A stretch of DNA of 64,000 nt from Luscinia megarhynchos (GCA_034336665.1 JAPFBE010000003.1:40026360-40090359), one strand, 5' to 3'; counted from the stretch's first letter, positions 48,901 to 62,044 are shown. Notes: generated by a model from the sequence alone, not told the origin. Made by a program: numbers and translations.

Positions 48901-50807
48901 ATTACTTTCTGAAAATTATAGATACAAAACTCAACAGAAGTGAATATGCAACACAGTGAGTCATCTGAGCAACAAATTAGTTCCATTTAATTCTTCAAGG
49001 TTACTTTATAAATTAAGTCTAATGAGATGTCTGAGTCATTAATGCCAGAAACGTCAAAGGAATACATTCTGTTTATAAATTTCTGTGATTTTGAGTTATA
49101 TAAAATTGTGCCCAGTTTTCTGCGTTTTTTTCAAAAGTTGTTTCCCAAGTGTCTGCAAGCAGGTGATCACAGAAGCGTGTACACTGTATTTTGCAAGACA
49201 TTAATTTCAATGCTCTGACTAGGATACAAAAACAGTCACATAAATTTGTGTTTCTCAGGGCAGCAAGAGTGTAACCAATGACAGATCCAAGAACAGAGAC
49301 CTAAAACATCCCGTGTGCATAAATGCTGTGTAACTTTACAAATAACAAACAGTACTTGAGAAACAGATTATCTGAAGATGCTTACCCTCTCCCATTGCTT
49401 TCTGAGAAGTGTCATGCTCTTTCTCAAACCCAGGCTAGACAGCATTTGCACGGAGGAAGGGGAGAACACACTCCCCAGCTTCCAAATCACGCTTCTCATT
49501 TGGAAGTGTGCATCGCCTCCACTGCTCCATATGGAAGTAAAAGCAACTCAAAGCACTCGTGCCACATGTAGCTAGGTCAGATGCTTGGTTATGATTAAGT
49601 TCTGCCTCAGCTTACTGACCTGAATAAATTCTAAGACATACAGAACAAGATGATAAATTCTCACCCAAGAATACCAGCCGCTTTCTCTAATAGCTAGATG
49701 ATGTAGAGTGATTCAGTGTTACTCCTGGGACTCTTTTAAAAGATAATCTTAGTCATGGCTTGTGTGTTGATTTGGACAGAATAACTCACAAATTTACCAC
49801 TGGGATCGTGAAAGGCACCATGAATATTTGTGATAAATGATTGCAAAGGAAAAGTAACCTCAGAAAACCTTGAGAAGTATTCTCTCCTATTCAAAACTAC
49901 CTTGTTAATTTTACTTTAAAATATTTTAATCAATGTCATGGACAATTTGTTTTATGCCATAGAGAATGTGCCAGTGATGCTGACTAATTCCCCTGTAAAT
50001 ATCAGGTTATCCTGGTTCAGCACTTCACCGCACAAAATTATTCTGAAGACTAGAAAAATAGGCTTTCCAGACTTTTATTCCTTCATCTATTTCATTCCAA
50101 TATGTGCTATACCATCTGCCATCACTAAAGCACAGTAATTCACTTTTGAATACATAAAGAAGTTTGAGCCCAGCACGTATCCAGATTGTTATCCATTTCT
50201 TGATTTATTCTTACTTGATGGATCTATTTTTAGATCTTCCTACTGGAGCTTTCCTGAGTTCATAAAGCATTTCTGCTTAAGCATACTACTGTTGGGTGCT
50301 CTTTAAGGAGAATTAGGGTGCAACTTACTGGAATCTAACATTTTTTCCTTGAGTCTACTTACACATATTACACAAGAAATCAGTCTCATTAATACCTTTT
50401 TACTAATTTTATATCTATATGTATGTATTTACAGTTCAGAAGTGGCATAGAATCTCAGTAATACTAGGATGTAAAGACAAAATGTTGATACCCACTTAAA
50501 AGCTTTCAATACAAAATTTGAGCTGATTTGTAGTATGTACACTTCCACTTAATCTATTCAATTACTTCCATAAGGTAGTTATGAACACAAGCTACTAAAA
50601 TAACTTGCAGATTGCATCTTCCATTATCTACTGGCTAGATAAATTAGCACTAAATATCAGTGACTAATACTGCTGGGACAAACTTCATAATTAAAAGAGT
50701 ATAAAGGATTGAAAAATGGAAGCATTAGCATTTCCTGTATTCTGGTATTTATGCAATTATTATAATAATATACTTTTGCTTTTACATGCAAGTCTGTTTT
50801 TTTGAGA
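45961..50807. other. Non-coding stretch, no supportable gene
   Basis: A moderately GC-richer patch at 46400-46820 includes a 78-codon minus-strand frame without a recognisable domain. It is followed by an A-rich tract at 46969-47030. The rest is AT-rich with no element I can name. Confidence 0.55.
46969..47030. repeat. Interrupted poly-A tract
   Basis: Three A-runs of up to about 18 bases are separated by CCACC or CCCACC units, followed by a C/A-rich tail. The two overlapping minus-strand frames with long phenylalanine runs are artefacts of this tract. Confidence 0.88.
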
Positions 50808-51423
50808 ACAGTGAGCCAGCATTGTCCTGGCAGCCAGGAGGTGCAGGACATCAGGCACAGCATCACAGCCAGGAAAGGGAGGGGATTGTCCTGCTCGATT
50901 CTGCACTGGGACAGCCTCACCTCAAGTCCTGGGGGCAGTTTTGGGTGCCACAATACAAGAAAGACACGAAGCTATCAGAGAGCATCCAGAAGAGGGCAAT
51001 AAGGATGGTGAAGGGGCTGGAGGGGAAGCTGTATGAGGAGTGGCTGAGGTCACTTGGTCTCTTCAGCCTGAAGAAAATTCAGGGGAGCCTTCACTGTGGT
51101 CTTCATCACCCTCATGAGGTGAAGAGGAGGGACAGACATTGATGTCTTCTCTGTGATGAGCAGTGACAGGACTCAAGGAGACAGCATCAAGCTGGGTAAG
51201 GGACATTTAGCTTGGATGGCAGCAGAAAGGTTTTCACCCAAATGTTTGTTGAGCACTGGAACATGCTCCACAGGGAAGTGGCCACAGCACCAGCCTGACA
51301 GAAGTTTGGAAGATGCTCCCAGATATGGTGTGATTCTTGGGGTGTCTGGCAAAGGGCCAGGAGTTGGACTTGATGATCCTGACAGGTCCCTTCCAATTCA
51401 CCAAATTCTGTGATTCTATGAAC
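50808..51423 (+). repeat. CR1 LINE 3' portion, well preserved
   Basis: About 615 bases follow the avian CR1 3' sequence nearly without a break. They include GATTCTGCACTGGGACAGCC, CAGTTTTGGGTGCCACAATA, CATCCAGAAGAGGGCAATAA, GTATGAGGAGTGGCTGAGGT, AGGACTCAAGGAGACAGCAT, GTTTTCACCCAAATGTTTG and GAGTTGGACTTGATGATCC, and end CTGTGATTCTATGA. The 5' side is truncated as usual. The 118-codon open frame here is the C-terminal reverse-transcriptase tail and is not a host gene. Confidence 0.95.
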
Positions 51424-51889
51424 ACTAAATGCAACATATACAGATTAGGAAAAAAATCAGAAAATCTATAGCAGGTAGATCCAAAGAAGCATTTAGTGGA
51501 CTTTGGTGCACAAATCAAGAGTTGATACCACCACCACTCTTCATCCTCTCCCTGTAACACAGTTCCTAAATTGACTATTCCTATGGTCTTTCAACATACC
51601 AGTTTCCTAAGTGTCCTTAGGGTATATGCTGTGCATGAGTTTGGTTTTTTACAGAACTGAGCAACTGGGTACCCATCTGATTACACCAGATTTGAGGCCA
51701 GGAAACTACAGAAAGCAAATGCAAGAGCTCCCTGAGTAGCCAGTCACAACATCCTACTAAGTACCAAATTCACATGACCATCCCCAAATTAGAACTAATA
51801 ATTTTCCTTTTAAAGCTGAGCTGCTAGAAGAAAACTCTCCTCACTTACTAGCCTCCCATGCTCACCTCTACCCACAGGCTACAGATTTG
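51424..51889. other. Short non-coding stretch
   Basis: I see no gene or named element here. Composition rises toward GC on the right, where it meets the LTR-like fragment. Confidence 0.5.
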
Positions 51890-52150
51890 AAACTAATGCA
51901 TCTTAATAGCTCTGCACAACCCCAGGTTAGCCTGAAAAGGCCAACTTTTCCCAGTACTCTTGAAACTTGGCTACCAAAGCCAAGAACTAGGGGAGAAGGG
52001 GGTGTTTTGGGCATAAGAGGTTGGGGCAGGGTAGGTCCTGCAAGAGTGACCTGTGAAAGAGAAGGTCAGGGGCTGCCCTCTGCTGCCACAGCCACATCAG
52101 CAGCTGACAGAACAGACCCATCACCTACCATAACTACCCATCTTATTTTG
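51890..52150 (+). mobile_element. Possible LTR-retroelement fragment
   Basis: A GC-richer island in AT-rich DNA carries GGGCAGGGTAGGTCCTGCAA, GAGTGACCTGTGAAAGAGAA and GGTCAGGGGCTGCCCTCTGC, lines that resemble sequence of avian LTR elements as I remember them. No LTR ends, primer site or target duplication were identified. Orientation is taken from the remembered line and is tentative. Confidence 0.35.
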
Positions 52151-52879
52151 TGATACTGGGATCAGAAATAAATCAGCAATAATTTCCCAGTTTATGACGG
52201 GCTTTGCTCATGATGAGGAGGCAAATGCTCTCCTTTAGTGTGCACATCTGCACCTTGGAGGATGTTTGGCTTCAGAACTGCAGAATTGTATGAACAAGTG
52301 AGATGAGGAAAAAGAAGCTTTTTATCAAGGCTTTGATGGATGGCATTAGGTTATGGAGCCAGAACACCAAATTACTGTTAAAAGTGCCATCCATTTCTGA
52401 ATTAATTTAGATAGTCTTGTAAGTTTCTTCATATAAATTACATACTTTTGGATAGTAAGAAATACAGTAACCAGCCTGTGGAACAGTGGCACAGGAATTT
52501 ACTGTGCTGTTACATGAAAGGTACCGAGGATATCAATTCCTCAGGCTTCAGGGCACAGAGTGAATCTCCATTTAAGATCCATAAGGAACCACAGGGACCC
52601 ATAACCTTCCACATAACATGTCATACACAAAATTTTCCACTCAGCTACAGCTCTCCACAGCTGGTCTTTCAATTTCATCCTTTCAAGACAAGTTGAAAAA
52701 TATGAATTCAGTATAATGAAAGCCCAAAGCTCTCCACCTCCTGGTTTAACATTTCTATCAAATAACAAGCACTGTGCTCCTTTCCACGTGTTTTTTCCAT
52801 AACTCTTCCACTTCTACATTTCCTCTATGCCATTTTTGAAGCTTTATTTTCCAGAAACTTTCTTCTCCAATGTATTTTG
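52151..52879. other. Non-coding stretch
   Basis: I see no exon or element. The left 150 bases may still belong to the LTR-like fragment (an AATAAA at about 52166). Confidence 0.5.
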
Positions 52880-53290
52880 GTAGAGAGGCTGGAGATTAAA
52901 CTGCCCTCCTCTCCTAACCATTTTTAACATTGTTCTGACTAGTACTAAGCACTGCACCAGCACTTTCAGGCTACTAACACAATGATTTCCAGATCTCTTT
53001 TCTGAGTGCTAATGGATAATTTACAGCCCATCACTGTGTTAGCAGCAATATTTTTATCCCCTTTACACTACTTTGAATTTATTGCTACAATTTTATTTCT
53101 TGCATTATTGCACAGCCACTGAGTATCACGAGATTCTTCAGTAATTCTTTGGTATTAATTTAATGCTTTAATTATTTGATGCTGCAGAATTATGTCCTTT
53201 TTATGACTATTTGTCATTTTTCCAGATCTAGAAATATGTTGAGTAGTATATATTCAATGAGATCCCTGTTAGAGCCCAACCACAATTTCC
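52880..53290 (-). repeat. Ancient CR1/L3-type LINE remnant over the reverse-transcriptase region, antisense
   Basis: The plus strand shows antisense CR1/L3 landmarks: CCTAACCATTTTTAACATTG, CACTGCACCAGCACTTTCAG, GATTTCCAGATCTCTTTTCTGAGTG-like, TTATCCCCTTTACACTACTT, GCACAGCCACTGAGTATCAC, TTTTTCCAGATCTAGAAAT and ATGTTGAGTAGTATATATTC. On the minus strand this covers the region around the catalytic aspartate box of CR1 reverse transcriptase and its downstream C-terminal part. The box itself is destroyed (a CTGCAGCATCAAATAAT line) and stops interrupt all frames. It is separate from the 45290 fragment but of the same age class. Confidence 0.8.
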
Positions 53291-56200
53291 TGCCAGATTT
53301 GTGGTAACCTCCACCCAACAAAGAAATATCATGTTAACTCTCCATACACTGTCCCACTGCCAAATTGTTTACTTAGAAAACTTGGCTCTACATACTCCTA
53401 CTCAATGAAATAACAATGCTATCTTCAATGTCCCAAAGCCTCAAAGAGGTTAAAAACTGGAAAAATGGAAATCAGAATGTCTAAAAGATATGGGCAGACA
53501 AGGATGACTGTATTCCAGGGATTGCCATGACTCCTCAGAGCTCTTCAGCTGATCCTCCTGCTTTCTCAAACAGGAGCTGATACTCCAGACAGCACCTATG
53601 TGAACAATGGGGTATTGCTTGGAGAAAGGGTCAATCTTCATGCTGAAATACTTGGGTTAAACTGGAATGCCATGACTAGCATCTAATCCAGCAGCAGGAG
53701 CAATAGCTTTCCTCTACTCCTACTCACACAATCCTTTGGCATCAGTTCCACGTGTCTCTTCATACACTGATTCAACTCGCTAGCCGCCAGAAGGAGGTTT
53801 TATTTATTATTTTTATTATTTTGCTAGCCTAGTTTCTTTCCAAGCTATTGAGTTTTAGGTAAAGCAGTGTTGTGAACATCAGAGACACTGAGTGGGGGCA
53901 CAGCCCCTACATCCTTTGATATGAATTCTCCCTATGCCACACAGTCCCATGCCATCAGGGCAGGGGACAGACCAAGTTGCAAGAGCAAGGCTCTCTCTCT
54001 CCCTCCCACAACATATTAAATTTTGCCTCCAATTCAAGAGACAAATATACTCACTCAAAACCAAGTTTCCTTTTTCAGCTGAGTCTTCACTGGATTACCA
54101 GAAAATAAATGAGAGATGTTTTTTAAATAGCATTAATAAATGTCAAGATCATATCTAGAATTACTACATCAAATTAGTCATCCCTAAATTATCATTTATT
54201 CCTCTAGGAAATACTAAGATTAATTGCCTGAAAATTCCCAAAGACACAATACTAATAATATCATTATTAATGTGCATTTACTTTAATTAATGTGTAAACA
54301 AGCCTCTGGTCTTGAGACTGAAATGTCCACTCAATGTTCCAGGGAAAGTCCTACAAGGTATTCTGATCAGAATATTATTTTTCTATCAATATTATAACAA
54401 TTCTTGGCCATTACTTTGTGCCTAAGATTCACTTTCAAAGTGAATTTATACTCATGGTACAATCTGATCATAGGAGGAGTTAGATGGAGGCAAAGTGTAG
54501 AGTGATTAAGAAGTAATTTTTTTCACTTGAGTGAATGCATTCAACATCTAATTCCTCTCCAGAACCATTATCTGATGCTTATCAGATAAAATCACTATAT
54601 CAGATACCCCAATCCCAACTTAATCCCATCCTTATCAGGTGGGACAGACAAATCTGCTCAAAAGCAGAGTGACTGTGCTCCAACTTTCCAGTGCAGCTGC
54701 CCAAGCATTAGCTGCCTTTTGCTACTCCATGACATTGTGCTAGTCACATTCAGTGGCTAGTGCTGCTTCAAGGTATGTGAGTTAAGTAATCACTAATTCA
54801 TCCTGCTCTCAGCAGCCAGGCTCTGGTGCAGCTAAATCTCCCAGAAACGTGCAGTCAATTGTTATTAGATTATTAGTAGAGCCTCACTGACCTTTGCTGT
54901 CTTGAAATTAAGCTGCTCAGGGACTGAAATAAGCATCTCATTTAGGTGCACAGTAGTAATTTCATCTTAAAGTATAATGCCTGTAAGCCATTTATATTTT
55001 CTAAGATATCTAAGACTGTTACTTAGTAGCTGACATTTCCAAATTACAGACTTCCTGAACTATTCCATATGGGGTAAAATGCCAGCTAATTCAGCTTTTC
55101 ATGCTCTTAGCTACATGGAACTTACATTCCTTAATGTTACAAAACTTTGTGCACACGTTATTCAATCCACCTTGTAGGGAGTTAAGTGCTTGTCTCAAAT
55201 GCCTACAACAACTCTTTTTTTTTCCCCCAACAGCAGTATTCAAAAAAATAAAAAGATGTAACTGCTGAAGCACATTAAGTTGTCTCTCAACTGTGCATAT
55301 GCAGATTTGCTGGAAGTAGGAATTGTTTACTCTTTTTCTACAGCCCTTAAATTTTCAATAGGTAGCTTTTAGCACCCCACTGTATCTGATCATTAGGATT
55401 TAAGTATTCATTTAATCTGGAGATAACACTTCGCTCCCTATATATGTTCACCTATACAAGTGAAAAATTAGAGAAACACAGTTTAATATTTACCAAATTT
55501 CTACAGAAATAATATAAAAAAAATCCTGAATCCCTGCAATAGACATTAGGGACTGTATGAAGGGAAATGATGCCTGCTTCACCTATAAAATGACATAATA
55601 TTATTATACCACATTAATATAAGACTTGGTTTATGGCCTACCTCCTTGAATTATGTCATCATATTATGCTTTCCTTTTGTGTTGCCAACACTATTATATG
55701 TGAATCTTTAAAATAAAAAGAGAAGTCTAAGGAATGATGCAACATCTTAGGAAGGCCATCATTATCCAGTTGTGAAATCTCTTAAGGATCTGAAGCAGTA
55801 AGTTGTTAAGTGAACTCTACTAGAAACACACTTTGCTCCCCATCTCTCTTCCATAGATGAAAGAGGACAGGGAGGCTGTTTTGCAATGATCACTTCATCC
55901 TTTGGCAGGTATGGTCAACAACTGAGCTTCACTGACACTGGAGAGACTACAACAGTCTCCTTTACCTCTCATCATGAGGTGTGATGCTGGTAACTCACAA
56001 CATGTAAACAGACTGTGCACCACTCAAGCAGAAGATGACAGTAACATGCCCAAGCTCAGTTTTGGACAAATACTTAGATCTTAAAGTCTTTCAACAGAAA
56101 CAGCTAGGGGTGAAAGAGTAAAAAAAAATACAAATATTTTTTGTTTTTTATAGGAGATCAAAACTGAAACCTACACAGCTGCTACTCCAATGAACATAAG

Positions 56201-57420
56201 GAAGGTAAGAGGAGAACAAACATCTGTAGGAGCTGCATAACTGGTCTCCCTCTACAGAAACAACCACGAAAACAATGAAAATAAATCTCAACTGCCTTGC
56301 TCCTTCCTTTTACACATCCCAGGAAGGGTTTTGATGGGGTGGTGTGGACAGCAGAACAATTTTAAAACCTGGCCTTACATGAACCACCATCATCTCATCC
56401 AGACTTCAACCAGAACAGGAATTGCACCTAGCCATCTGTACTCTCTACCCACTTGCAACAATCTCTGACATGCAAATGCAGCATCCTGTTGTTCCTATTA
56501 GCAAGATCACAAAGTAATTTGCCCGGTAGTCAAGGCTGAAAGAGATGAAACTGCTTTTCTGCTCTCATAATGAACTGGTCAGTAACCCCAAGACTCATAT
56601 GTAACAACTGGCCAAAGGTTTCAATGGATATGAAACTCGGCAGAAGGCCAACAGGCATGTGGTCCCAAACAAGGGCAGACTGCAGGAAATAAAAATATAA
56701 CCAGGAGGACTAGTGGACCTGAGCTTTGGAAGAACAGTAAGAGTAAAATCAGATCATCTTTGCCTGACACACTCCCTAATTGAGATTTAGATGTATGCAC
56801 AACAGGTGCACAGTTAAAGATACATGAATTAATAAAGATGCTGTGTGCCATTTGAAGTGGCACTACAGCATCTGTCCCACCTCCTGCCTGAGGCTCGAGA
56901 GTGACCTAGAACCATCAGACACTGGACTGTGGGGAGGAATACTCAGCTCTACAGTTTGCTTGGCAGACATTTCCAAGTGTTCCTCTTGTTGATAAACCAG
57001 TAACAAGCACTTGATGTAAGTAATTAACTATTTCTCCCTGGCGACTCTGCAGTGTAACTAACACAGAGATGGCAGCAAACAGATGTCCCAGGAACCAGCA
57101 AATGCTGAGGCTTAAATAAGTGTTCAGTACCAACAAATGCTGGGGCTTAAGTGTTCAGTACTATTCTCATACTCAACTACAGAACATAGAAATCTATGAA
57201 CTGCCTATGCCCAAAAGGACAAATCCTATAAATGCATTTCCAGAACCAAGACAGGTGGTTTGTGAAGCCTGCAAGGACAGTGAGGCCAATGAAGTAGGAA
57301 GACATTTCCCTGTAGTCTAGAGATCGTGTCTTCATGGTCACTAAACCAACAGTATTGAGCCAAATCTACCCTAGTGCTCTAACAGAAAAAAATAAACAGA
57401 AACCAAAACTGACACTTTAC
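53291..57420. other. AT-rich non-coding stretch
   Basis: I see no supportable gene. The first 90 bases may be a weak continuation of the CR1/L3 remnant. A TTATT-type simple patch lies near 53800 and a short tandem duplication at 57096-57161. Otherwise unique-looking AT-rich sequence. Confidence 0.55.
57096..57161. repeat. Tandem duplication, units of about 35 and 31 bases
   Basis: Both units contain CAAATGCTG, then GGCTTA, and end AGTGTTCAGTAC. The second lacks four bases after GGCTTA. Only two copies are present. Confidence 0.88.
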
Positions 57421-57500
57421 CTAGAATAGAATAATAACATTATTTAGGTTGGGAAAGACCTTTAAGGTTGAATCCAACTGTAATGATCCTGCACAAAACT
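57421..57500 (-). repeat. CR1 LINE 3' tail, antisense
   Basis: AGAATAGAATAATAACATTA, then TTAGGTTGGGAAAGACCTTT and AAGGTTGAATCCAACTGTAA, match the antisense CR1 3' terminus (the 'atagaatcatagaatggtttgggttggaa' pattern) with decay. Only the last 80 or so bases are clear. Confidence 0.72.
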
Positions 57501-59559
57501 GAGAAGTGTCCAAAACCATCTTGAAAGGTTATCAAATCATACCAAAACTGCAATTCTTTTAGATCCTCCCTTCAACTTTTTGCCACTTTTACTTGTTTCC
57601 ATCAGGGGCAAATATATGGCCTGTAAGCATTGAATAAAGAATTTAATTGAATAAAAGAAATTTAATCCAAATTTCCATCACAGTTCAATGAACATTTAAT
57701 GAACAGCAGTTGTTAGTAGCTTTTGATATTAGGAATGCTATAAGTCAATGTCCAATATGAAGTTTGGATTCTATTTTCTAAAAAAATATAATGAACAAGT
57801 AAGTTTTGTGTCACAAAGCCTATATAGATAAACCTATATGTTACCTTTTAACCTCCATGCCTTGTATTAAATAATTAGTCAATACCATGACTTGATATTG
57901 TTCTTCCTATGAGAACCTAAAAAAAAAGAGTATAAACTATCATTTGCCAAATTAAACCCTTGTGATTAGAAAAATCATAGCTATTTTTATAAATATGCTG
58001 CATTTGGACTAAGTAAGAACCAAGTGATCACTGTGTACACATCACACTTCTCAGAAAACCTTTGAAAATGTTGTCCCTCAAAAACAAAAGCACTATCTCT
58101 AATGAGCTTCCATCCTTAGATAACCTACCCAGAGAAAAAGAAAACACTTTATACATAGCAGAAAAGATTTTCTTTTCTGTTGCAGAAGGAAAGGAAAGCG
58201 AGGATTTTTACCAGCTTGAGCCAAATAAACTTTATCTTGTAGATAAGTTTAGCAGGGTAAAACTCTTATCACTGAAGTGATTGTCTTATCATTGCATCAT
58301 CATATTCTGAACCAGCTAGTCATAAGAACATGACAGGGCTTCAAATGCACTGACAGTATTGCAGACAAGGAAAATATATTTAAATATGCATGAGGTGAAT
58401 CAAGCACTCGTTTACAGGATCACTTGGAAACAACAATCAGTGACATGGATCTCTTGAAGTTTGAGGGTTTCTAAAATTTGAGCAAATTGGATAAAACTTC
58501 ACATAAAAATATATGTACTCCTCTCCTGCATTAATTTTGAAGGTTGGAAAGGATAAGAAAAATTAGCATTGGTAATCACATGCAAACAGATCTGACAATT
58601 TTATTTGAACAAAAAATAGATTATTCAAAATAGCACAAACTGCAGGTCTGAAATGGATTAGCAGTAAGCAATCCTCCCAACACTTCCTTGGTAACAGCTG
58701 ATTACATTGTTTGCAAATACTGCAGGAAAGTTGTCCTCTATTTTTCTAAGAGACACTCATTGTAATTTAGTTTGTAACCATCTTAGCAGACTGGGCATCC
58801 TACTGCCCCCATGAGAGCTGTCACTAGTATCTTACAAGAAGGTTTTTGGCACTTTTTACTCCTTCTGCTGAAGGGACCACCACCTTAAGCTGCTGTGACA
58901 TTAGGGATGGGTCTGCATTACCCAGCTAAACAAAAAATAAAAGAAAGATTCCAGCATTTATGATTACAGGATGTATTATGTTTGGAAGACATCTACAGAG
59001 CTACAGTGCAGTTATTCTGAGTTGCTTTCTTGGTGAATTTAGTCATTTCAGGATTTGGTTTGATGGAGGAAAAGCTCAACAGTCTGCATTTGTTCATAGC
59101 TGTGCTTATTCAACAAAAGAGTAGCAGTGATTTCTTTTATGCTAATATCAACTTTTTAATCCATAGCATAGCTACAGACCTTCAACATGGGGGTCCTGTG
59201 AGTCTCATAAAAGACTTCAGCAAACTCTGGTGCCTTTGCAATTTTTTTTCCTCAAAAAGCAGTGTAGTTTGTAAAGACAGGTAAGATACTAAGGTGCAAC
59301 CTTTTGAGTGATTAAATGCCTCTTCACGAGTCCAATAACCAACTGCTACAATTTTCTGTAGGTTTGCTCAATCTCTTGTGGTGCAGGTGTAACAGCAGTT
59401 CTCATTCCATAGGTCTATGTTATTTATCACTGCTGTTCTTTGTTCCTAAAAGATCTGAAAAGGTTATTTATCATTTTGCCTTTTTTTCCCCTAAATCAAC
59501 ATTAAGATTTTTCTACCTCTTTCTAGTCATAAACCTGTAACAGTACTAACCTTCTCTTG
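57501..59559. other. AT-rich non-coding stretch with one exon-like frame
   Basis: I see no firm gene. A 75-codon plus-strand open frame at 58055-58280 with a fair acceptor in front is listed as a lead only. The rest is AT-rich. Confidence 0.5.
58055..58280 (+). other. Exon-like open frame, unassigned
   Basis: Seen: a pyrimidine-containing acceptor (CACATCACACTTCTCAG) ends at 58054 and an open frame runs 74 codons to TGA at 58278-58280. The peptide is rich in charged residues, with segments such as ELPSLDNLPREKENTLYIAE and LEPNKLYLVDKFSRVKL, and less biased than random AT-rich translation. A possible donor (GCAGG, then GTAAAA) lies near 58256. No family was recognised and no partner exon was found, so a chance frame or a decayed retrocopy is equally possible. 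Confidence 0.15.
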
Positions 59560-60110
59560 ATCTCAATGATTTTTAGAATAAAAACCTCACTGCTTCCCTC
59601 CATTTCCAGCTATAAGACACTTTCCTTGGTGCCCTTTTCCATACTCTTTCTAAAGAAACTCCCAATTTTCTGTCTATATCTTCCTCCCAGACAATTTCAA
59701 ATACAGTTTCCCTCAGTTCTGGGAAATTAGCCCTTTTGATATAAGCTTGTGATTGGACTTGTGCTCTATTTTCCTACACTAAATATAATCAGATCAGAAT
59801 TACTGGTCCCTAGGCAACCATCAGCTTCTAATCCAGTGGTTATTTCATCTTTATCCATCAAAATGAAACCCTAACTGACTTATCATATATTCAATGCAAT
59901 ACCTTTTTGCTTCAGCGAATTATCCCCTATTTTCTAGCAACAATAGCTTGTTTTATGTCCAACTGCTCAGATCTTCCACTAAATGTCTCTTAAATTGAAG
60001 TTCCCCCAACCCAGCAGCATTTTATTAACTGTGAATTACAGAGGTACTTAAAGTAACTTTTTTCTTAGTATCATTTGATGCTTGGTACAGAACCCTCCGG
60101 CAGCATATCG
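59560..60110 (-). repeat. Probable ancient CR1/L3-type remnant, antisense
   Basis: Lines such as ATAATCAGATCAGAATTACT, GGTCCCTAGGCAACCATCAG and TTCATCTTTATCCATCAAAA resemble an antisense stretch of old amniote CR1/L3-type elements ('..ccaatcagatc..attggtccctaagcaaccac..'). Similarity fades on both sides, so the ends are approximate. It carries no coding capacity. Confidence 0.45.
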
Positions 60111-62044
60111 ATCCACACACATTCAACACCTCGTGGTTACTTTCTTAGTAACACTCAGAAAGGTAATGAAGTCCTTAAAAAAGAGTGATATCTGACCTGT
60201 TATTCTCTCTATTCTTCACACAGTGACTCTAATTCAGTTCAAATGATAACCTGATGGTTATATAAAACTTCTTATCACACCTTCTGCTTCTTGAGATAGC
60301 CACCATCATTGAACAAGGAACCAAAAGATATATTCTCCATATTATTTGGAACTTTCTTAGAAGCAGCAAGATGCAGTCTGTATGTATTTGCCTTTCTTAC
60401 CAACTTCATATAAAAATGGTAACTGAAAACTCTCCTGGCTATCTGTATGAAGTTTTCAATTAAAGTCATTGATCTTCCTGCAAACTGCAGATCACCTTGT
60501 TTCTGTGGTTTTTCTGACTATAGATGCAACACAGATTTCCACAAAAATGGACTTGCAGATTTACCTCCCCAGGAGTACCTCCTCCTGGCTTGACCTCCAG
60601 AACTTTCTGGAGTAAAAGAGGGTATGCATATAGGTTCCCAAACAATATCTTAAATGCACAGGATGATTTTGGTCCTTTGTTTTTATTTTATTTTATTTCT
60701 TTTTTATATAAAGTATACATTTGTCTTCCTAGGACAATCCCATTGGAAACTATTAAGAACATGGGTGGCACATACCCTTGACTTCGTTAAGCATCAGGGC
60801 CAAAAGATCAGCAATACTCTCTTTTCCTAAATCAAATAGGTCATGCTGATTCAAAAATAAAGATAGTTCAAAATCAAGTCATAATACAGATGTTCATTAA
60901 AAGGCATGGGTTTTCTGATAAATTAGTCTTCCCCTATATTTAAACTGAATGTTCATATGCAAACAAATCCCTCCTTCTATACAAAACTGTGTTACATAGT
61001 TTTATTTAAAAATTAAACTTAAATATTGCCTAGTATAAATAGTTCTGTAATCCTAATTCTTACAATGTAGTGTTACAGATTTTTAAAAAGTTGAAAATAG
61101 AGTTGCCCCCAGTTTTAATAAGAAACCATCTAGCTTGATTCTCAGCTTTTATCTCGACTTTGGTGTTCTCTGAAAGGAAGTTGGCTATTGTCCATCTTAA
61201 CTCATGTAACATTTTGTTGCTTATGTTTAATGTAATTGCAAACATGATGTGCATTCATAATTAAGCCCAGAGGGTAAGCCGAGAGCCTGAGACATGCTGG
61301 AAAACGCTAAAATCAGAGTGGCTAATCTCTTCAAGAGCAAAAAGTGGAAAATATACTACTAATGAAAATAAACCAATAAAAATATCTATTATAGTGCAAA
61401 CATGCTGTGACACCATTGCCCATGACATTGGAAAGTATATAGCCACTTTACTAATGAAATTAAATTATACTGGTTATAGCAGACATGAGTCTGCACAGCT
61501 TGCTTAATGAGTCTAAATCTAATCAGGGGAACCTGTAATAGTCTGGTCCTGTCTGGACAGATCTGAAGAGCTGGAAGGCTTTTACTGCTACACAGCAATA
61601 AATCTTCAAAACCTTGCAACACCACTTCTTGTACTTGTTCCTTCCTCTTCCTTCACTCAATCTGCTGCAAATGCAGTATCCAGCATCACCCCAGGAAGCC
61701 TAGCCAAAAAATCCCCAAACACTTCAATAACTGTGGATGCATCTCACAGACCTTCTTTGGCACTATGACCTGGTCACAGACAAATTATATATAGCAGTCT
61801 TTATAGCTCTGGGCTGTGAGAAGGGGGAACTGAGATAGAGTATGTGCATGACTGATTGAAGGATAGTAAGCATTTACCCGGAAATTACAGCATCCCAAAA
61901 GTAAGATGAAAAATAACCCTAAAGACCAATGCCCTAAAAGCAGCATGAGGAACTAACTAGACAAAAACAAAAAATGGGACATGGAATGAAATTATTCAAA
62001 GCAGTGCAAGATTCAGAGACTCATGAAATGGTCAGGCCAAAAGA
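60111..62044. other. AT-rich non-coding stretch
   Basis: I see no gene or named element. Short open frames lack domains and splice support. Confidence 0.55.

Noticed and set aside
50786..51142. 118-codon open frame
   Set aside because: It lies in the CR1 LINE copy and is the decayed C-terminal reverse-transcriptase reading frame.
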